Positions 25,604 to 33,931 are shown, counted from the first letter of the stretch. The stretch is DNA of 64,000 nt from Paenibacillus sp. Soil766 (GCF_001428105.1 NZ_LMSJ01000011.1:89677-153676); one strand, 5' to 3'. The notes: generated by a model from the sequence alone, not told the origin. Made by a program: numbers and translations.

Positions 25604-27232
25604 ATGAAGGGGAATAAAACAATAGGGATTATGGTTTCACTTGCGATGGCAACAGGCTTGTTAGCTGCGTGCAGCAACAAGCCGAGCAGTGAAGGAGATA
25701 ATAAGCAGGGAACAAAGGTAGAAGAAGTTGCAAACTTGAATAAAATGGGCCTACCCATAGTGAATCAACCGATCTCTTTGACTTTCTTTACTGGGAAATC
25801 GCCGACGAACGGCAGCAACTTTGAAGAAACGCTCATTTGGAAAGAATATGCGAAGATGACGAATATGAACATCAAGTTCGACCTTATCCCCTTCGATGCA
25901 CTGGTAGAGAAGCGGAATCTGGTGCTGGCTGGCGGCGACTATCCTGATGTTTTCTATACGGCGAAGCTGACCCCAGCAGACCTTACTCGGTACGGAAGTC
26001 AAGGCGTATTTGTTAAACTGAATGATTTAATAGATAAATATGCACCAAATTTTAAACAATTAATGGATAAATACCCTAATTTGAAAAAAGGCTTGACGAT
26101 GCCTGACGGAAATATTTATTCACTGCCTTCCTTCTATGACCCAAGCTTCTTATCCCTGCTAATCGGTTCGCCGATGTGGATCAACAATGAGTGGCTCGAT
26201 AAGTTGAAAATGTCTGAGCCCAAAACAACGGAGGAGTTCTATCAATACCTCAAGGCTGTCAAAAATACGGATTTGAATGGCAACGGCAAGTCCGATGAAA
26301 TACCTTATTCGGGGGTGGGTACGGATAGCTTGCTTGATCAATTAAAGGGAGCTTGGGGATTAGGCACTCGGGGTCTTGGCCATAAGTATGTCGATATTGA
26401 TCCTGCAACGAATCAATTGCGCTTTATCAAAACAGATCTTAAGTATAAAGAACTCCTTCAGTACGTTAACAAGTTGTATGCTGATGGATTGGTGGATAAA
26501 GAAATATTTACAATCAAGTCAAGCGCATTGTATGCAAAAGGGCAGCAAAATACGCTGGGTACGACGATTGTGCCGAATCCAGCTACAGTCATGGGACAAA
26601 AGAATTTCATTGGCTTGGGTGCTTTAAAAGGTCCGGGTGGTGAGCATCTGTACGCGAATATCAAGGTTCCGATGGTCCATGTTGGCGCTTTTGCGATTAC
26701 GAACAAAAACAAATATCCGGAAGCTTCGATTCGCTGGATGGATCACTTCTATAGTGATGAAGGTGCTAAGTTTTATTTTATGGGGCAGAAGGACGTAACA
26801 TACAAAGAAACGCCTGATGGAAACATGGAGTATGTGAGCGATATAACAAAAAATCCACAAGGTTTAACCCAAGACCAAGCATCGGCTAAGTATTTCACAT
26901 GGCTTGGGGGCGGTTATCCAGGATTCGTGAAGGAGAAATATTTTAAAGGCTCAGAATCGCTTCCGGCAGCAATTGCTGCAAGCAAAAAAGCGGAACCGGA
27001 TGCCGTCAAAGAGATCTGGAACAATTTCAACTTCACCGAAGCGGAGATTGAAGTCATGTCTTCAGTTGGCAAGGATATTACGGATTACATAACGGAATCG
27101 GAAGCTAAGTTTATCAATGGAACCATGCCGTTCAGTGAATGGGACAAATACACGGCTACGGTGAAGAAGATGGGACAAGACGAATATATGAAAATTTACA
27201 AAGCGGCATATGATCGATATAACACGAAATAA
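25604..27232 (+). CDS. Importer solute-binding lipoprotein
   Basis: 542 residues. The lipobox LLAAC places the lipidated Cys at residue 23, followed by a Ser/Asn-rich tether. The mature part has the hallmarks of the YtcQ/LplA group (TADLTRYGSQG-like segment, LNGNGKSDEIPYSG near 225, RWMDHFYSDEGAKF near 375, and a C-terminal YKAAYDRYN). The ATG at 25604 follows GGGAGGTTAGG; an upstream in-frame ATG overlaps the permease gene and lacks such a site. It should deliver the ligand to the permeases just upstream. Confidence 0.92.
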   Translation: MKGNKTIGIMVSLAMATGLLAACSNKPSSEGDNKQGTKVEEVANLNKMGLPIVNQPISLTFFTGKSPTNGSNFEETLIWKEYAKMTNMNIKFDLIPFDALVEKRNLVLAGGDYPDVFYTAKLTPADLTRYGSQGVFVKLNDLIDKYAPNFKQLMDKYPNLKKGLTMPDGNIYSLPSFYDPSFLSLLIGSPMWINNEWLDKLKMSEPKTTEEFYQYLKAVKNTDLNGNGKSDEIPYSGVGTDSLLDQLKGAWGLGTRGLGHKYVDIDPATNQLRFIKTDLKYKELLQYVNKLYADGLVDKEIFTIKSSALYAKGQQNTLGTTIVPNPATVMGQKNFIGLGALKGPGGEHLYANIKVPMVHVGAFAITNKNKYPEASIRWMDHFYSDEGAKFYFMGQKDVTYKETPDGNMEYVSDITKNPQGLTQDQASAKYFTWLGGGYPGFVKEKYFKGSESLPAAIAASKKAEPDAVKEIWNNFNFTEAEIEVMSSVGKDITDYITESEAKFINGTMPFSEWDKYTATVKKMGQDEYMKIYKAAYDRYNTK

Positions 27233-27244
27233 GGTGGGATCAAG

Positions 27245-27949
27245 ATGAAAGTATATGGTATCGCACACAGAGGCTGCCCTAACCGTTATCCTGAAAATAC
27301 GCTGATTTCATTTAAGGAGGCAGTGAATCTCTCTTATTCCTATCTGGAACTGGATGTTCAGCTTAGCAAGGATGGCGTCCCCGTAATTATCCACGATACA
27401 TCAGTGGACCGGATGACGAATGGGCACGGGCGGGTAAAGGATTTGACTTTGGATGAACTCAAGGAGCTGCGGATAGGGGGAACCGAGCAAATCCCTACTC
27501 TTGAAGAGGCCTTGACTTTGCTGAGGGATCAACTAATCATTGACATTGAACTTAAGCAGATGGGAAATCTATATCCAGGATTAGAAGAAAAGGTATTGAC
27601 TATGGTAAAAGAGATGGGGATGTTGGATCAGGTGTTTTTTACATCCTTCGATCACTATTCCATGGTGAAGCTAAGACAGTTGGACCCTAAAGCTGAAATT
27701 GGGTTGATTAATCATAGTGCAAGCCCAGCCTTATTTCCGCTCCTAAAAGAGCTTAATGCCCGTTATCTGTCGATTAGTTTGAACTATGTAACTCCAGAGC
27801 TGATTCAACGTTGTGATCAGGAAAACATAATCTTTATCCCTTATCCTGTTGACCGGGAAGAGGATATGCGGGATATGCTTCGCTATCCATCCGTACTCAT
27901 TTGCACGAATGAGCTGGAAAGATGGGCTTCTATACTCTCAACAGGATAA
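27245..27949 (+). CDS. Glycerophosphodiester phosphodiesterase
   Basis: 234-residue TIM-barrel enzyme that hydrolyses glycerophosphodiesters to sn-glycerol 3-phosphate and an alcohol. AHRGCPNRYPENTL carries the catalytic His8 and metal-binding residues, ELDVQLSKDGVPVIIHD supplies the acidic metal ligands and second His, and DIELKQ the later acidic residues. No signal peptide, so the enzyme is cytoplasmic. It follows the solute-binding gene by 12 bases in an importer operon. That suggests the importer carries a glycerophosphodiester, such as a teichoic-acid fragment or glycerophosphoglycoside (inference). Confidence 0.9.
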   Translation: MKVYGIAHRGCPNRYPENTLISFKEAVNLSYSYLELDVQLSKDGVPVIIHDTSVDRMTNGHGRVKDLTLDELKELRIGGTEQIPTLEEALTLLRDQLIIDIELKQMGNLYPGLEEKVLTMVKEMGMLDQVFFTSFDHYSMVKLRQLDPKAEIGLINHSASPALFPLLKELNARYLSISLNYVTPELIQRCDQENIIFIPYPVDREEDMRDMLRYPSVLICTNELERWASILSTG

Positions 27950-27956
27950 TAAGAGG

Positions 27957-28012
27957 TATAGAAAAAGAGTATGGATTAGATATCTAATCCTATGCTCTTT
28001 TTCTTTTTTTAA
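27957..28012 (+). terminator. Terminator of the importer-phosphodiesterase operon
   Basis: AAAAAGAGTATGGATTAGATA pairs with TATCTAATCCTATGCTCTTTTT-like sequence (nearly perfect 20-pair stem) and is followed by CTTTTTTT. Confidence 0.85.
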
Positions 28013-28041
28013 CGATATGACATCAACTAGGAGGTTCGAAC

Positions 28042-28231
28042 GTGATCAACGATACTTTATATCGCAGATTTATTGAAGTGACGAACAGCAGATAACACCG
28101 TGGTCGGTATTGAACAACAAGATTATGAAATCAGTTGTTCAGATAAAAAGTTTATAAACGACCTAGAAGCAGGAGTTAATGTTTCCATCGACCTTATAAC
28201 ACTTCCTATCGTACGAGTAAAAGTCGGATAA
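28042..28231 (+). pseudogene. Frameshifted gene fragment of unknown family
   Basis: AGGAGG precedes a GTG that opens MINDTLYRRFIEVTNSR and stops. A one-base shift continues as DNTVVGIEQQDYEISCSD and on to VRVKVG with a TAA at 28229. Together they give about 62 codons of plausible protein. Its end runs into the LysR remnant on the other strand. No family recognised. It looks like the head of a gene truncated at the same junction that cuts the LysR gene. Confidence 0.4.
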
Positions 28232-28738
28232 TATAGGGTTCAGTAGCTATATCTTTTATAGTAACAACAGGTGAATCCCTTAAAGGATGAGATTCAGACA
28301 TAACAACAAGCATTGAATCATGAATTAATGGTTCGAATATTAATTCACTTGAATTGATAGAAATACCAAAATCTACACTGCCCTCTTTAACCCATTCAAT
28401 AATGTCGTTATAATCCCCCTCAAATACATGGAATTCGATCTTTGGAAACATTTCATTATATTTTTTAATAAGTCCAGGAAGCAGTTTTGCTATGAAACTC
28501 GGAAAGCAACCAATTTTGATTAGACCAAATTCAAGGTCAACTAGTTCTCTTGCTTTCTGTTTAATGATTTCTTCCTGATTAAAAATTTCTCTTACATGAG
28601 GGAGTATAGATATACCAGCCTGAGTTATTTTTACAGTTCTATTCACCCGTTCAAATAATCTAATACCTAAATTTTTTTCTAATGCGGCAATGGAGTGGCT
28701 TACTGCAGACTGAGTCATATTTAATTTTTCAGCGGCTT
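28206..28738 (-). pseudogene. LysR-family regulator, truncated at both ends
   Basis: Reading leftward, TKAAEKLNMTQSAVSHSIAALE is the second half of a LysR helix-turn-helix, followed by the linker helix and the first half of the effector domain (KIGCFPSFIAKLLPGLIKKY, VDFGISIN, ESHPLRDS, ATEPYI). LysR proteins are about 300 residues. Here the first about 20 residues are missing upstream of 28738 and about 120 are missing after EPYI at 28206. The regulator cannot be functional as it stands. Confidence 0.8.
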
Positions 28739-28912
28739 TGGTGTGTCACATATTTGTTATTGAAAACAACATCGGAGGCAATTATTTTTGGTCCGCTATA
28801 GGTTGGGAAAAAAGAAGCGGCTTTTTTGTATATTCTAAAGATACTAAAGTGTAATCTGATCAAGAAATTACTACTTCCTTTAAACGGGAAACGATAGCGG
28901 AATAAAGTCAAA

Positions 28913-28987
28913 GCGGCAGCCGACAAGACGATCGGCTGCCGTTGTTCGTTGAAGTAAAGGGCAGTTTCGCTCAACAAACTCTGCAGG
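28913..28987. repeat. Dispersed hairpin repeat, copy 1
   Basis: CGGCAGCCGA-N8-TCGGCTGCCG forms a perfect ten-pair hairpin, followed by GTTGAAGTAAAGGGCAGTTTCGCTCAAC. Related sequence recurs at 31222 and, with the hairpin, at 32190-32310. The rest of 28739-29056 holds only a weak hairpin near 28790-28830 (CCGCT/AGCGG before TTTTTT). Confidence 0.6.
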
Positions 28988-29056
28988 ATAGCGAAAAACT
29001 TTCTAACCATTAAAAAGATTACAACGTGTCTTCTGTAAGACGCAAAGGAGGTTATC

Positions 29057-29092
29057 ATGAAAAAACTTTGTTTATTATTCATTAAAATATAG
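29057..29092 (+). pseudogene. Truncated start of a secreted-protein gene
   Basis: AAAGGAGG with ideal spacing precedes an ATG that encodes only MKKLCLLFIKI before TAG. The strong ribosome site and signal-peptide-like opening suggest the head of a gene whose body was lost. A tiny leader peptide is the alternative. Confidence 0.35.
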
Positions 29093-29184
29093 AACTAGAT
29101 TTAAAGCTTTGAATTGGTTCGCTATTTAAGTAGTAAAAAAGTCATAGAGTCTATTGTTTTGTCCATGCATTGAAATTTTATGAT

Positions 29185-29193
29185 CATATAATA
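29185..29193 (+). promoter_or_regulatory. Candidate sigma-K -10 element of the collagen-like gene
   Basis: CATATAATA fits the mother-cell sigma-K -10 form CATA-N3-TA and lies about 95 bases before the gene. A clear -35 element was not found, so this rests on the -10 and on the spore-surface look of the product. Confidence 0.3.
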
Positions 29194-29285
29194 TTGGGAA
29201 ACCAGAGAAAGTTACCATTAAAGAAAGAGAGGTTGTATATCGATTGCATGCTACTATGATCAAATTATACGGAGGTGTCAGGTTA

Positions 29286-30839
29286 TTGAGTAAACTTAGC
29301 GAGTTATTGGAAGAAATTTCAAAATTGGGTATTTCTAATATCAAAAAAATTATTATCGAGTATTTTAATGGGAACGAACACGAATTAATATTCGACAAAA
29401 GCGATGGCGAAATTGAAAGAGTATCCAAACTTGAGGAATTTTTAGAAGATACTGATTGGTTTCAAGTCAAGGTAGTTGAAATAAAAATGTACGATGGAGA
29501 AAAAATAGAATTGGAATTCCCTGGATGTCCAGTAGGCCCGAAGGGTGCTAAAGGTGCTAAAGGTGCTAAAGGTGCTAAAGGTGCAACAGGAGTTACAGGA
29601 GCAACTGGAGCAGCAGGTGCAACAGGAGCAACTGGAGCAGCAGGTGCAACAGGAGCAACAGGAGCAACAGGAGCAACAGGAGTTACAGGAGCAACTGGAG
29701 CAGCAGGTGCAACAGGAGCAACTGGAGCAGCAGGTGCAACAGGAGCAGCAGGTGCAACAGGAGCAACAGGAGCAACAGGAGTTACAGGAGCAACTGGAGC
29801 AGCAGGTGCAACAGGAGCAACAGGAGTTACAGGAGTTACAGGAGTTACAGGAGCAACAGGAGCAACAGGAGCAACTGGACCCGGATGCATAGAACCTCTA
29901 CCAATAGCGACTCAAATCGTTTACGTAAATAAAGCTGGTAATGATGCGACTGCTGATGGTAGTGAGTGCCACCCCTTCTTGACAGTCACTGCAGCAATGG
30001 CATCGATCATAGATGCATCCCCAGCTAAGCGCTATGCAATCTCTATTGGTCCAGGTACGTATACTGAACCATTAATTCATCTTAAAGCAAACGTGCAATT
30101 GGTAGGAACCAGCACTTTATTAACTCGATTAGCCATACCTTTTGATATTAATGATCCATCATGGTTTGAAACCGGATTTGTCAATGATAATCGCTCCGGA
30201 TTTGTGGACCTTACTTTGTTAACTGCGCCGCTTGATTTTAACTTTGTGACAGCTAGCAGTTTTAGCGGGAAATTATTTTTTGTCAGTGTCAATTTAACTC
30301 CTGCTCCGATCTTTACAGCGCTAACTACTTCTGTTAATCAAGTCAATATCCGTGATTCGATGCTATCTTCCGGCTACACTCAAAATGGAATTAACATGTT
30401 CTTGTTTGCTTCATTTGTCTCTAGTGGGGATATCATTATAAATTCACAATCAACGACAGATACTCAGCTGAATTTAGTAGGCGGGGGAATAAATGGAAAT
30501 GTCATCATTAATGTTCAATCTGGTCATATTCCAATTGATCCATTAAATATAACTAGTTTTGCTATTACGGAGAACATTTTCAATCCTTTTCCTAATTCAG
30601 GAAGATTGGTTGTCAACGGAGTTAATAATGTTATTACAAGAGTTAGGGCCACTGTTGATTCGATACCTATTCGCTCTCGAGTCACTCTCGTTGGAACTAA
30701 TACAACATTAATACGAGTAGATGATGCTTTCGGATTAGCTTACACACCTAGTAATCCAGCAAATTGGGTAGCACCTCCTCCGACTACAGTACAAGAAGCA
30801 TTAGACAGAATAGCAGCCCAAATAGGTCTCATTCCATAA
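29286..30839 (+). CDS. Collagen-like surface or exosporium-type protein
   Basis: 517 residues from a TTG placed seven bases after GGAGGTG. Upstream in-frame starts at 29244 and 29256 are less well placed. Residues 1-80 form an acidic helical head without a signal peptide. About residues 83-200 are uninterrupted G-x-y triplets, first GAK repeats and then GAT, GVT and GAA, ending GATGPGC. The C-terminal about 315 residues are rich in V/I/N/T with a pectin-lyase-like beta-helix look ([26 protein letters not shown]) and end [15 protein letters not shown]. The architecture matches BclA-like spore-coat filaments (collagen stalk plus globular trimer head). Spore location is inferred. Confidence 0.85.
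   Translation: MSKLSELLEEISKLGISNIKKIIIEYFNGNEHELIFDKSDGEIERVSKLEEFLEDTDWFQVKVVEIKMYDGEKIELEFPGCPVGPKGAKGAKGAKGAKGATGVTGATGAAGATGATGAAGATGATGATGATGVTGATGAAGATGATGAAGATGAAGATGATGATGVTGATGAAGATGATGVTGVTGVTGATGATGATGPGCIEPLPIATQIVYVNKAGNDATADGSECHPFLTVTAAMASIIDASPAKRYAISIGPGTYTEPLIHLKANVQLVGTSTLLTRLAIPFDINDPSWFETGFVNDNRSGFVDLTLLTAPLDFNFVTASSFSGKLFFVSVNLTPAPIFTALTTSVNQVNIRDSMLSSGYTQNGINMFLFASFVSSGDIIINSQSTTDTQLNLVGGGINGNVIINVQSGHIPIDPLNITSFAITENIFNPFPNSGRLVVNGVNNVITRVRATVDSIPIRSRVTLVGTNTTLIRVDDAFGLAYTPSNPANWVAPPPTTVQEALDRIAAQIGLIP
29534..29883 (+). repeat. Tandem nine-base repeats coding for collagen triplets
   Basis: Units of GGTGCTAAA, then GGAGCAACA, GGAGTTACA and GGAGCAGCA, repeat for about 350 bases. 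The array lacks stop codons in another forward frame and on the reverse strand, so long spurious reading frames arise there. Copy number is likely variable between strains. Confidence 0.9.
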
Positions 30840-30901
30840 ACTCGAAGTACAAGGTATGAGGAAATTGCCATTGGTCTTACCTCACTTGATAATAGAGTCT
30901 A

Positions 30902-30947
30902 AGTCGATTTTCCTTAAAGTAGGGGAAATTGGCTTTTTTCTTGCAAA
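30902..30947 (+). terminator. Weak terminator-like hairpin after the collagen-like gene
   Basis: TCGATTTTCC and GGGGAAATTGG pair imperfectly around an AAAG-type loop and are followed by CTTTTTTC. Low stability makes this tentative. Confidence 0.4.
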
Positions 30948-30999
30948 TCATTTTCTAAGCGTATATTTTCGAAAATGTTGGCTGCTGAGATCGGGAAAT

Positions 31000-31200
31000 C
31001 GATCAGTTTGGTCACGCAAAGGAACTGGTAGCGGTTTCATATGATGTACGTGAAGTTTATTATGAGAATGACATACCAACTTAATGGATTTGGGTAAAAA
31101 TGTTCTTAGTGTGAGAGTAAAGAAGACTTAGAATGGAAGCTAAATAATTCAATATGATGGTAATAACGGAACCTCCATTACACTAACTGGTGAATTATAG
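31000..31200 (+). pseudogene. Degenerate protein-coding remnant, family unknown
   Basis: Pieces of plausible protein appear in two frames: LVAVSYDVREVYYENDIPT (ending TAA near 31081), then GKNVLSVRVKKT, stop, NGS, stop, IIQYDGNNGTSITLTGEL. Stops and a frameshift interrupt them. No start or ribosome site. It resembles an eroded extracellular beta-sandwich module but cannot be assigned. The rest of 30948-31221 holds nothing I can support. Confidence 0.3.
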
Positions 31201-31221
31201 TTCAATCATCACACGACGCTT

Positions 31222-31258
31222 TGTATGTTGAAGTAACGGGCAGCATTCCTATTATGTA
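31222..31258 (+). repeat. Dispersed repeat, copy 2 (partial)
   Basis: GTTGAAGTAACGGGCAG is shared, with one change, with GTTGAAGTAAAGGGCAG in copy 1. The hairpin part is absent here. The IS110 remnant begins shortly after. Confidence 0.45.
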
Positions 31259-31261
31259 GAA

Positions 31262-31540
31262 ATGCGAGGTTTGAAGAACAAAAAGACTCCTTGGTATGAT
31301 GTTAAAAGGATCCCGGTTGCTGGCCAGCGACAGATCCAATAACAATATCAAGGAGACTACACTATGAATTCTACCCAAGTCACTCCGGCTACATTAATTA
31401 TTGGTATAGACATCGCCAAATTTAACCATGTGGCTAGAGCGCAAGACTTTCGCGGAGTCGAGTTTGGGAAGCCAATAGCGTTTGAGAACAGCTAGTAAGG
31501 CTTCGAGAAATTTGTAACTTGGTTCAGGACGATCATATTA
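31262..31540 (+). mobile_element. IS110-family remnant (left end and transposase head)
   Basis: CAAGGAGAC precedes an ATG at 31364 that opens MNSTQVTPATLIIGIDIAKF and continues to AFENS, where TAG TAA end it at 31493. The same frame then reads GFEKFVTWF. GIDIAK...H...A..D..G is the N-terminal DEDD motif of IS110 transposases. Only about 55 of some 400 codons survive and two stops interrupt them. Upstream, GACTCCTTGGTAT (31285-31297) is complementary to ATATCAAGGAG (31345-31355), which would hide the ribosome site in a stem. No right end was found in the window. Confidence 0.75.
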
Positions 31541-31550
31541 GTACATGAAT

Positions 31551-32117
31551 TTAAAGACGTTGCGGGATTTGTTCAAAGTTACTTCTTCTATGTAATATAT
31601 AATAGGCAGCTAGGTAGAGAAGAAATTGTATCGGAACTGAATAAGTGTATCTCCAGTTCTTAGGGTTGTAAACCCCCAACCAATGGAAAATTGGCTCCGC
31701 TATATAAGATGAAATTAATGCAAATATCAGTGCTTTTAGATATAAATTCATTTTTGGTTTTGTTTGTAAAAAGAGCATTAAAGTAACAGGCATTAGTGTT
31801 ACATCCCAAGGAAAGTACGTTGGAATTATGGGAATAACATTAAATCTATAGTGCCACAAAGAGAATTGATCCCCTAGTACATCTGTAGTCAATGAAAATG
31901 CCATAACCATGAGCCCAACATAAAGTAACCTGTCAGTGCTTTCTTTTGGTCTAACTAAGAACCAAATAACCCATGGAAGCAACGTTAGTACGACCCCCAT
32001 CCACCACAAAGCTGAAAATAATTCGTATTCAGCCCATATCGTTATCTTCTCACTTATTACGTCTTCTGCCTTTTCAGCATTGGAATCTATAAGTTCAATT
32101 ATTTTCTGTTTATCCAC
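31551..32117 (-). CDS. CBO0543-like integral membrane protein
   Basis: 188 residues from a GTG at 32117 preceded (reverse strand) by AGGGGGGGA. A soluble N-terminal helix of about 30 residues is followed by five predicted membrane helices with conserved-looking polar motifs DVLGDQFSLWHYRF and FPWDVTLMPVTLM. It resembles the CBO0543 family of Firmicute membrane proteins, whose function is unknown. It stands alone between an IS110 remnant and a hairpin repeat, so no operon context helps. Confidence 0.75.
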   Translation of the reverse strand: MDKQKIIELIDSNAEKAEDVISEKITIWAEYELFSALWWMGVVLTLLPWVIWFLVRPKESTDRLLYVGLMVMAFSLTTDVLGDQFSLWHYRFNVIPIIPTYFPWDVTLMPVTLMLFLQTKPKMNLYLKALIFALISSYIAEPIFHWLGVYNPKNWRYTYSVPIQFLLYLAAYYILHRRSNFEQIPQRL

Positions 32118-32189
32118 ATAGTCCCCCCCTAATCTATGCGTATTATGTCCATTTACTGGAGATTTATTTAAGTACTGTGTCGGATAACG

Positions 32190-32310
32190 AGGTTAGTCGT
32201 TAAACTAACGGAACACTGCAGCTCAATAGAAAATAAGGAGAAGGCTGCCGACAGCATAGAGCGGCAGCCTTCTTAACTAACTGGCAGTAGAGCGTGGCAG
32301 GAAAGTATCA
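32190..32310. repeat. Dispersed hairpin repeat, copy 3
   Basis: AAGGCTGCCG-N11-CGGCAGCCTT forms a perfect ten-pair stem followed by CTTAACTAACTGGCAG. It is preceded by GTTAAACTAACGGAACACTGCAGCTCAATA. The GGCTGCCG core and the flanking AACTAAC-GGCAG motif link it to copy 1. It could also act as a terminator. The remaining bases of the 32118-32476 gap hold the operator below and a ribosome site (AGAGGAGG) followed by only ATG AAT AAT CTT TAA. Confidence 0.55.
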
Positions 32311-32417
32311 AAAATGTGTGTTTTCGAAAGTTATGTGAAACAATGGCAGTTAATAAAAAAGAAAAGAGGAGGCATTTAGATGAATAATCTTTAAGTCTAT
32401 TTTAAATTATTGTATCA

Positions 32418-32446
32418 TCTAATTAGACTTTCATCTAATTAGATGA
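32418..32446 (+). promoter_or_regulatory. Tandem palindromic operator upstream of the phosphatase cassette
   Basis: TCTAATTAGA occurs twice (32418-32427 and 32434-32443), centres 16 bases apart. The second extends to the perfect 16-base palindrome TCATCTAATTAGATGA. This looks like a binding site for a dimeric repressor (MarR, TetR or homeodomain-like AT-rich half-sites). The factor is unknown. Confidence 0.5.
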
Positions 32447-32476
32447 TTGTAAAATCTTTCGAGAGAAGTGGTGAAA

Positions 32477-33079
32477 ATGAGTACAGATTTTTACATTGTT
32501 AGGCATGCTATAAAAGAAAAAAATATTGGCGATGTCTCTATTACAGCCGAGGGTGTAAAGCAAGCACATGCGACAGCAAGCTATTTTAAACAAATACATA
32601 TATCTAGAATATTTAGTAGTCCACTCAACAGAGCAAAACAGACCGCTCAGATTATTGGAAATGCAATAAGAATACCTATTATTGAGGATGCTCGCTTACG
32701 AGAGCGTGCTAATTGGGGAGACATGCCAGGACAAACTTTCCAGGAATTCGTTGAAATGTGCGATTTATGCACGAAGGACAGGGATTTCTCGCCTCCTATT
32801 GGAGATTCCGCAAGAAGAGCTGGTGAGCGTTTATCTTCATTCATATTAGAAATATCAGCCCAATATCCACAGGAAAGTACTTTCATAGTGACCCACGGTG
32901 GTTTGATTACAGACTTTTTATTAAATGAATTTTCTCAAGAAGAGCTCAATAATAAACATCCGAATTTTATAATTGAACAAAGCAATCTGGTTCCAGAGTG
33001 CTCTATTACTAAAATAAGACATGATGCTGAAGGACTTCAATTTGTTGATTTTGCTAATAGTACTCACATGCATTGTTAA
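32477..33079 (+). CDS. Histidine phosphatase family protein (phosphoglycerate mutase-like)
   Basis: 200 residues. The N-terminal catalytic motif YIVRHAIKEKN carries the phosphohistidine, followed by FSSPLNRAKQTAQII, the acidic LRERANWGD, and VTHGGLITDF with the second catalytic His. It is a small phosphomonoesterase of unknown substrate. GTG codons at 32468 and 32471 are alternative starts; the ATG at 32477 is preferred. It lies ahead of an APH-like kinase with 23 bases between, under a double palindrome. Confidence 0.85.
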   Translation: MSTDFYIVRHAIKEKNIGDVSITAEGVKQAHATASYFKQIHISRIFSSPLNRAKQTAQIIGNAIRIPIIEDARLRERANWGDMPGQTFQEFVEMCDLCTKDRDFSPPIGDSARRAGERLSSFILEISAQYPQESTFIVTHGGLITDFLLNEFSQEELNNKHPNFIIEQSNLVPECSITKIRHDAEGLQFVDFANSTHMHC

Positions 33080-33102
33080 TCTGCTAGAGGGGTGAAGAAA
33101 TC

Positions 33103-33903
33103 GTGCTCTCCAAAGATATACTATATTCATTTAATCTTAGTGGGGATATTGTGCCATTGAGTGGCGGACAGAATACATCAGTAAGAGTCAGGAATGCGGT
33201 ATTTAAACCTGTTGATGACGTACACCATGCTGAATGGTTACTGAATATTATTTTCAATATAATCCCTCAAGGTTATCGAGTATCAAAGCCTATTAGAAGT
33301 AAATACGGTACTTTTGTAAATAGAGGATGGGCTTGTACTCACTATGAGGTAGGTAAGGATGTAAAAGGTCGCATCGAAGAAAAACTTCTGGTGTCGAAGT
33401 CATTTCACCGTGATCTATCTTCCATTGATTTTCGGAACTTCCCACATACTGATAATCCTTGGTCCAAGGGTCATCGTATAGCATGGCAAATAGGAGAATT
33501 ACCAAGGGAATTACCGAGAGAAACACAAGAAATTATTAATGAATTACTAAATAGGGTAAGCCTAAAAGAGCAATATAAGGTGCAAATTGTTCATAGTGAC
33601 TTGTCGGGAAATATTCTTTTTGACCATGTTTTGAGTCCTTTAGTAATTGATTTTTCTCCAACAATTGCTCCAGTAGAATATGCAGAAGCCATTTTAGTTT
33701 GTGATTGTATAGCATGGCAGGGAAGCGATATTTCTGAGATTAATCTGCTTCCAGATAATGAACTATATAAAGAAATGATTATTCGTGCAATCATTTTCCG
33801 TTTATCTGTTTCCGCTATATTTTCCAAAGGTGATTATCTTAAATTTAGCGAAGAGTATCAGGCATTCAAATCCATAATTGCACGTGTTTTTGAGAATAGT
33901 TAA
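33103..33903 (+). CDS. APH-like small-molecule kinase
   Basis: 266 residues from a GTG preceded by GAGGGGTG. The C-terminal catalytic pair is clear: IVHSDLSGNILFD (about residue 165, Brenner motif) and VIDFSPTIAP (about 183, metal-binding Asp). The N-lobe is short and includes SGGQNTSVRV, a nucleotide-loop-like stretch. It resembles TIGR02569-type proteins of the aminoglycoside/choline kinase superfamily. The substrate is unknown and resistance should not be assumed. Probably co-transcribed with the phosphatase. Confidence 0.7.
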   Translation: MLSKDILYSFNLSGDIVPLSGGQNTSVRVRNAVFKPVDDVHHAEWLLNIIFNIIPQGYRVSKPIRSKYGTFVNRGWACTHYEVGKDVKGRIEEKLLVSKSFHRDLSSIDFRNFPHTDNPWSKGHRIAWQIGELPRELPRETQEIINELLNRVSLKEQYKVQIVHSDLSGNILFDHVLSPLVIDFSPTIAPVEYAEAILVCDCIAWQGSDISEINLLPDNELYKEMIIRAIIFRLSVSAIFSKGDYLKFSEEYQAFKSIIARVFENS

Positions 33904-33931
33904 TTTATCTTTATAAAAGGATGAAACAACA

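Noticed and set aside
28729..29082. 117-codon reverse frame between the LysR remnant and the collagen-like gene
   Set aside because: It runs through a hairpin repeat and a weak terminator and has no recognisable domain or ribosome site.
29534..29883. Repeat array considered as a possible CRISPR
   Set aside because: The units are contiguous nine-base codon triplets without spacers and lie inside a protein-coding frame.
29462..29892. Proline-rich reverse frame and a Gln/Leu-rich second forward frame in the collagen repeat
   Set aside because: Both arise because the nine-base repeats lack stop codons in those frames. The protein sequences are pure low-complexity by-products of the G-x-y coding frame.
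33103..33903. Aminoglycoside resistance gene
   Set aside because: The kinase motifs are present, but the sequence is closer in plan to generic APH-superfamily proteins. Nothing shows drug specificity, so resistance is not claimed.
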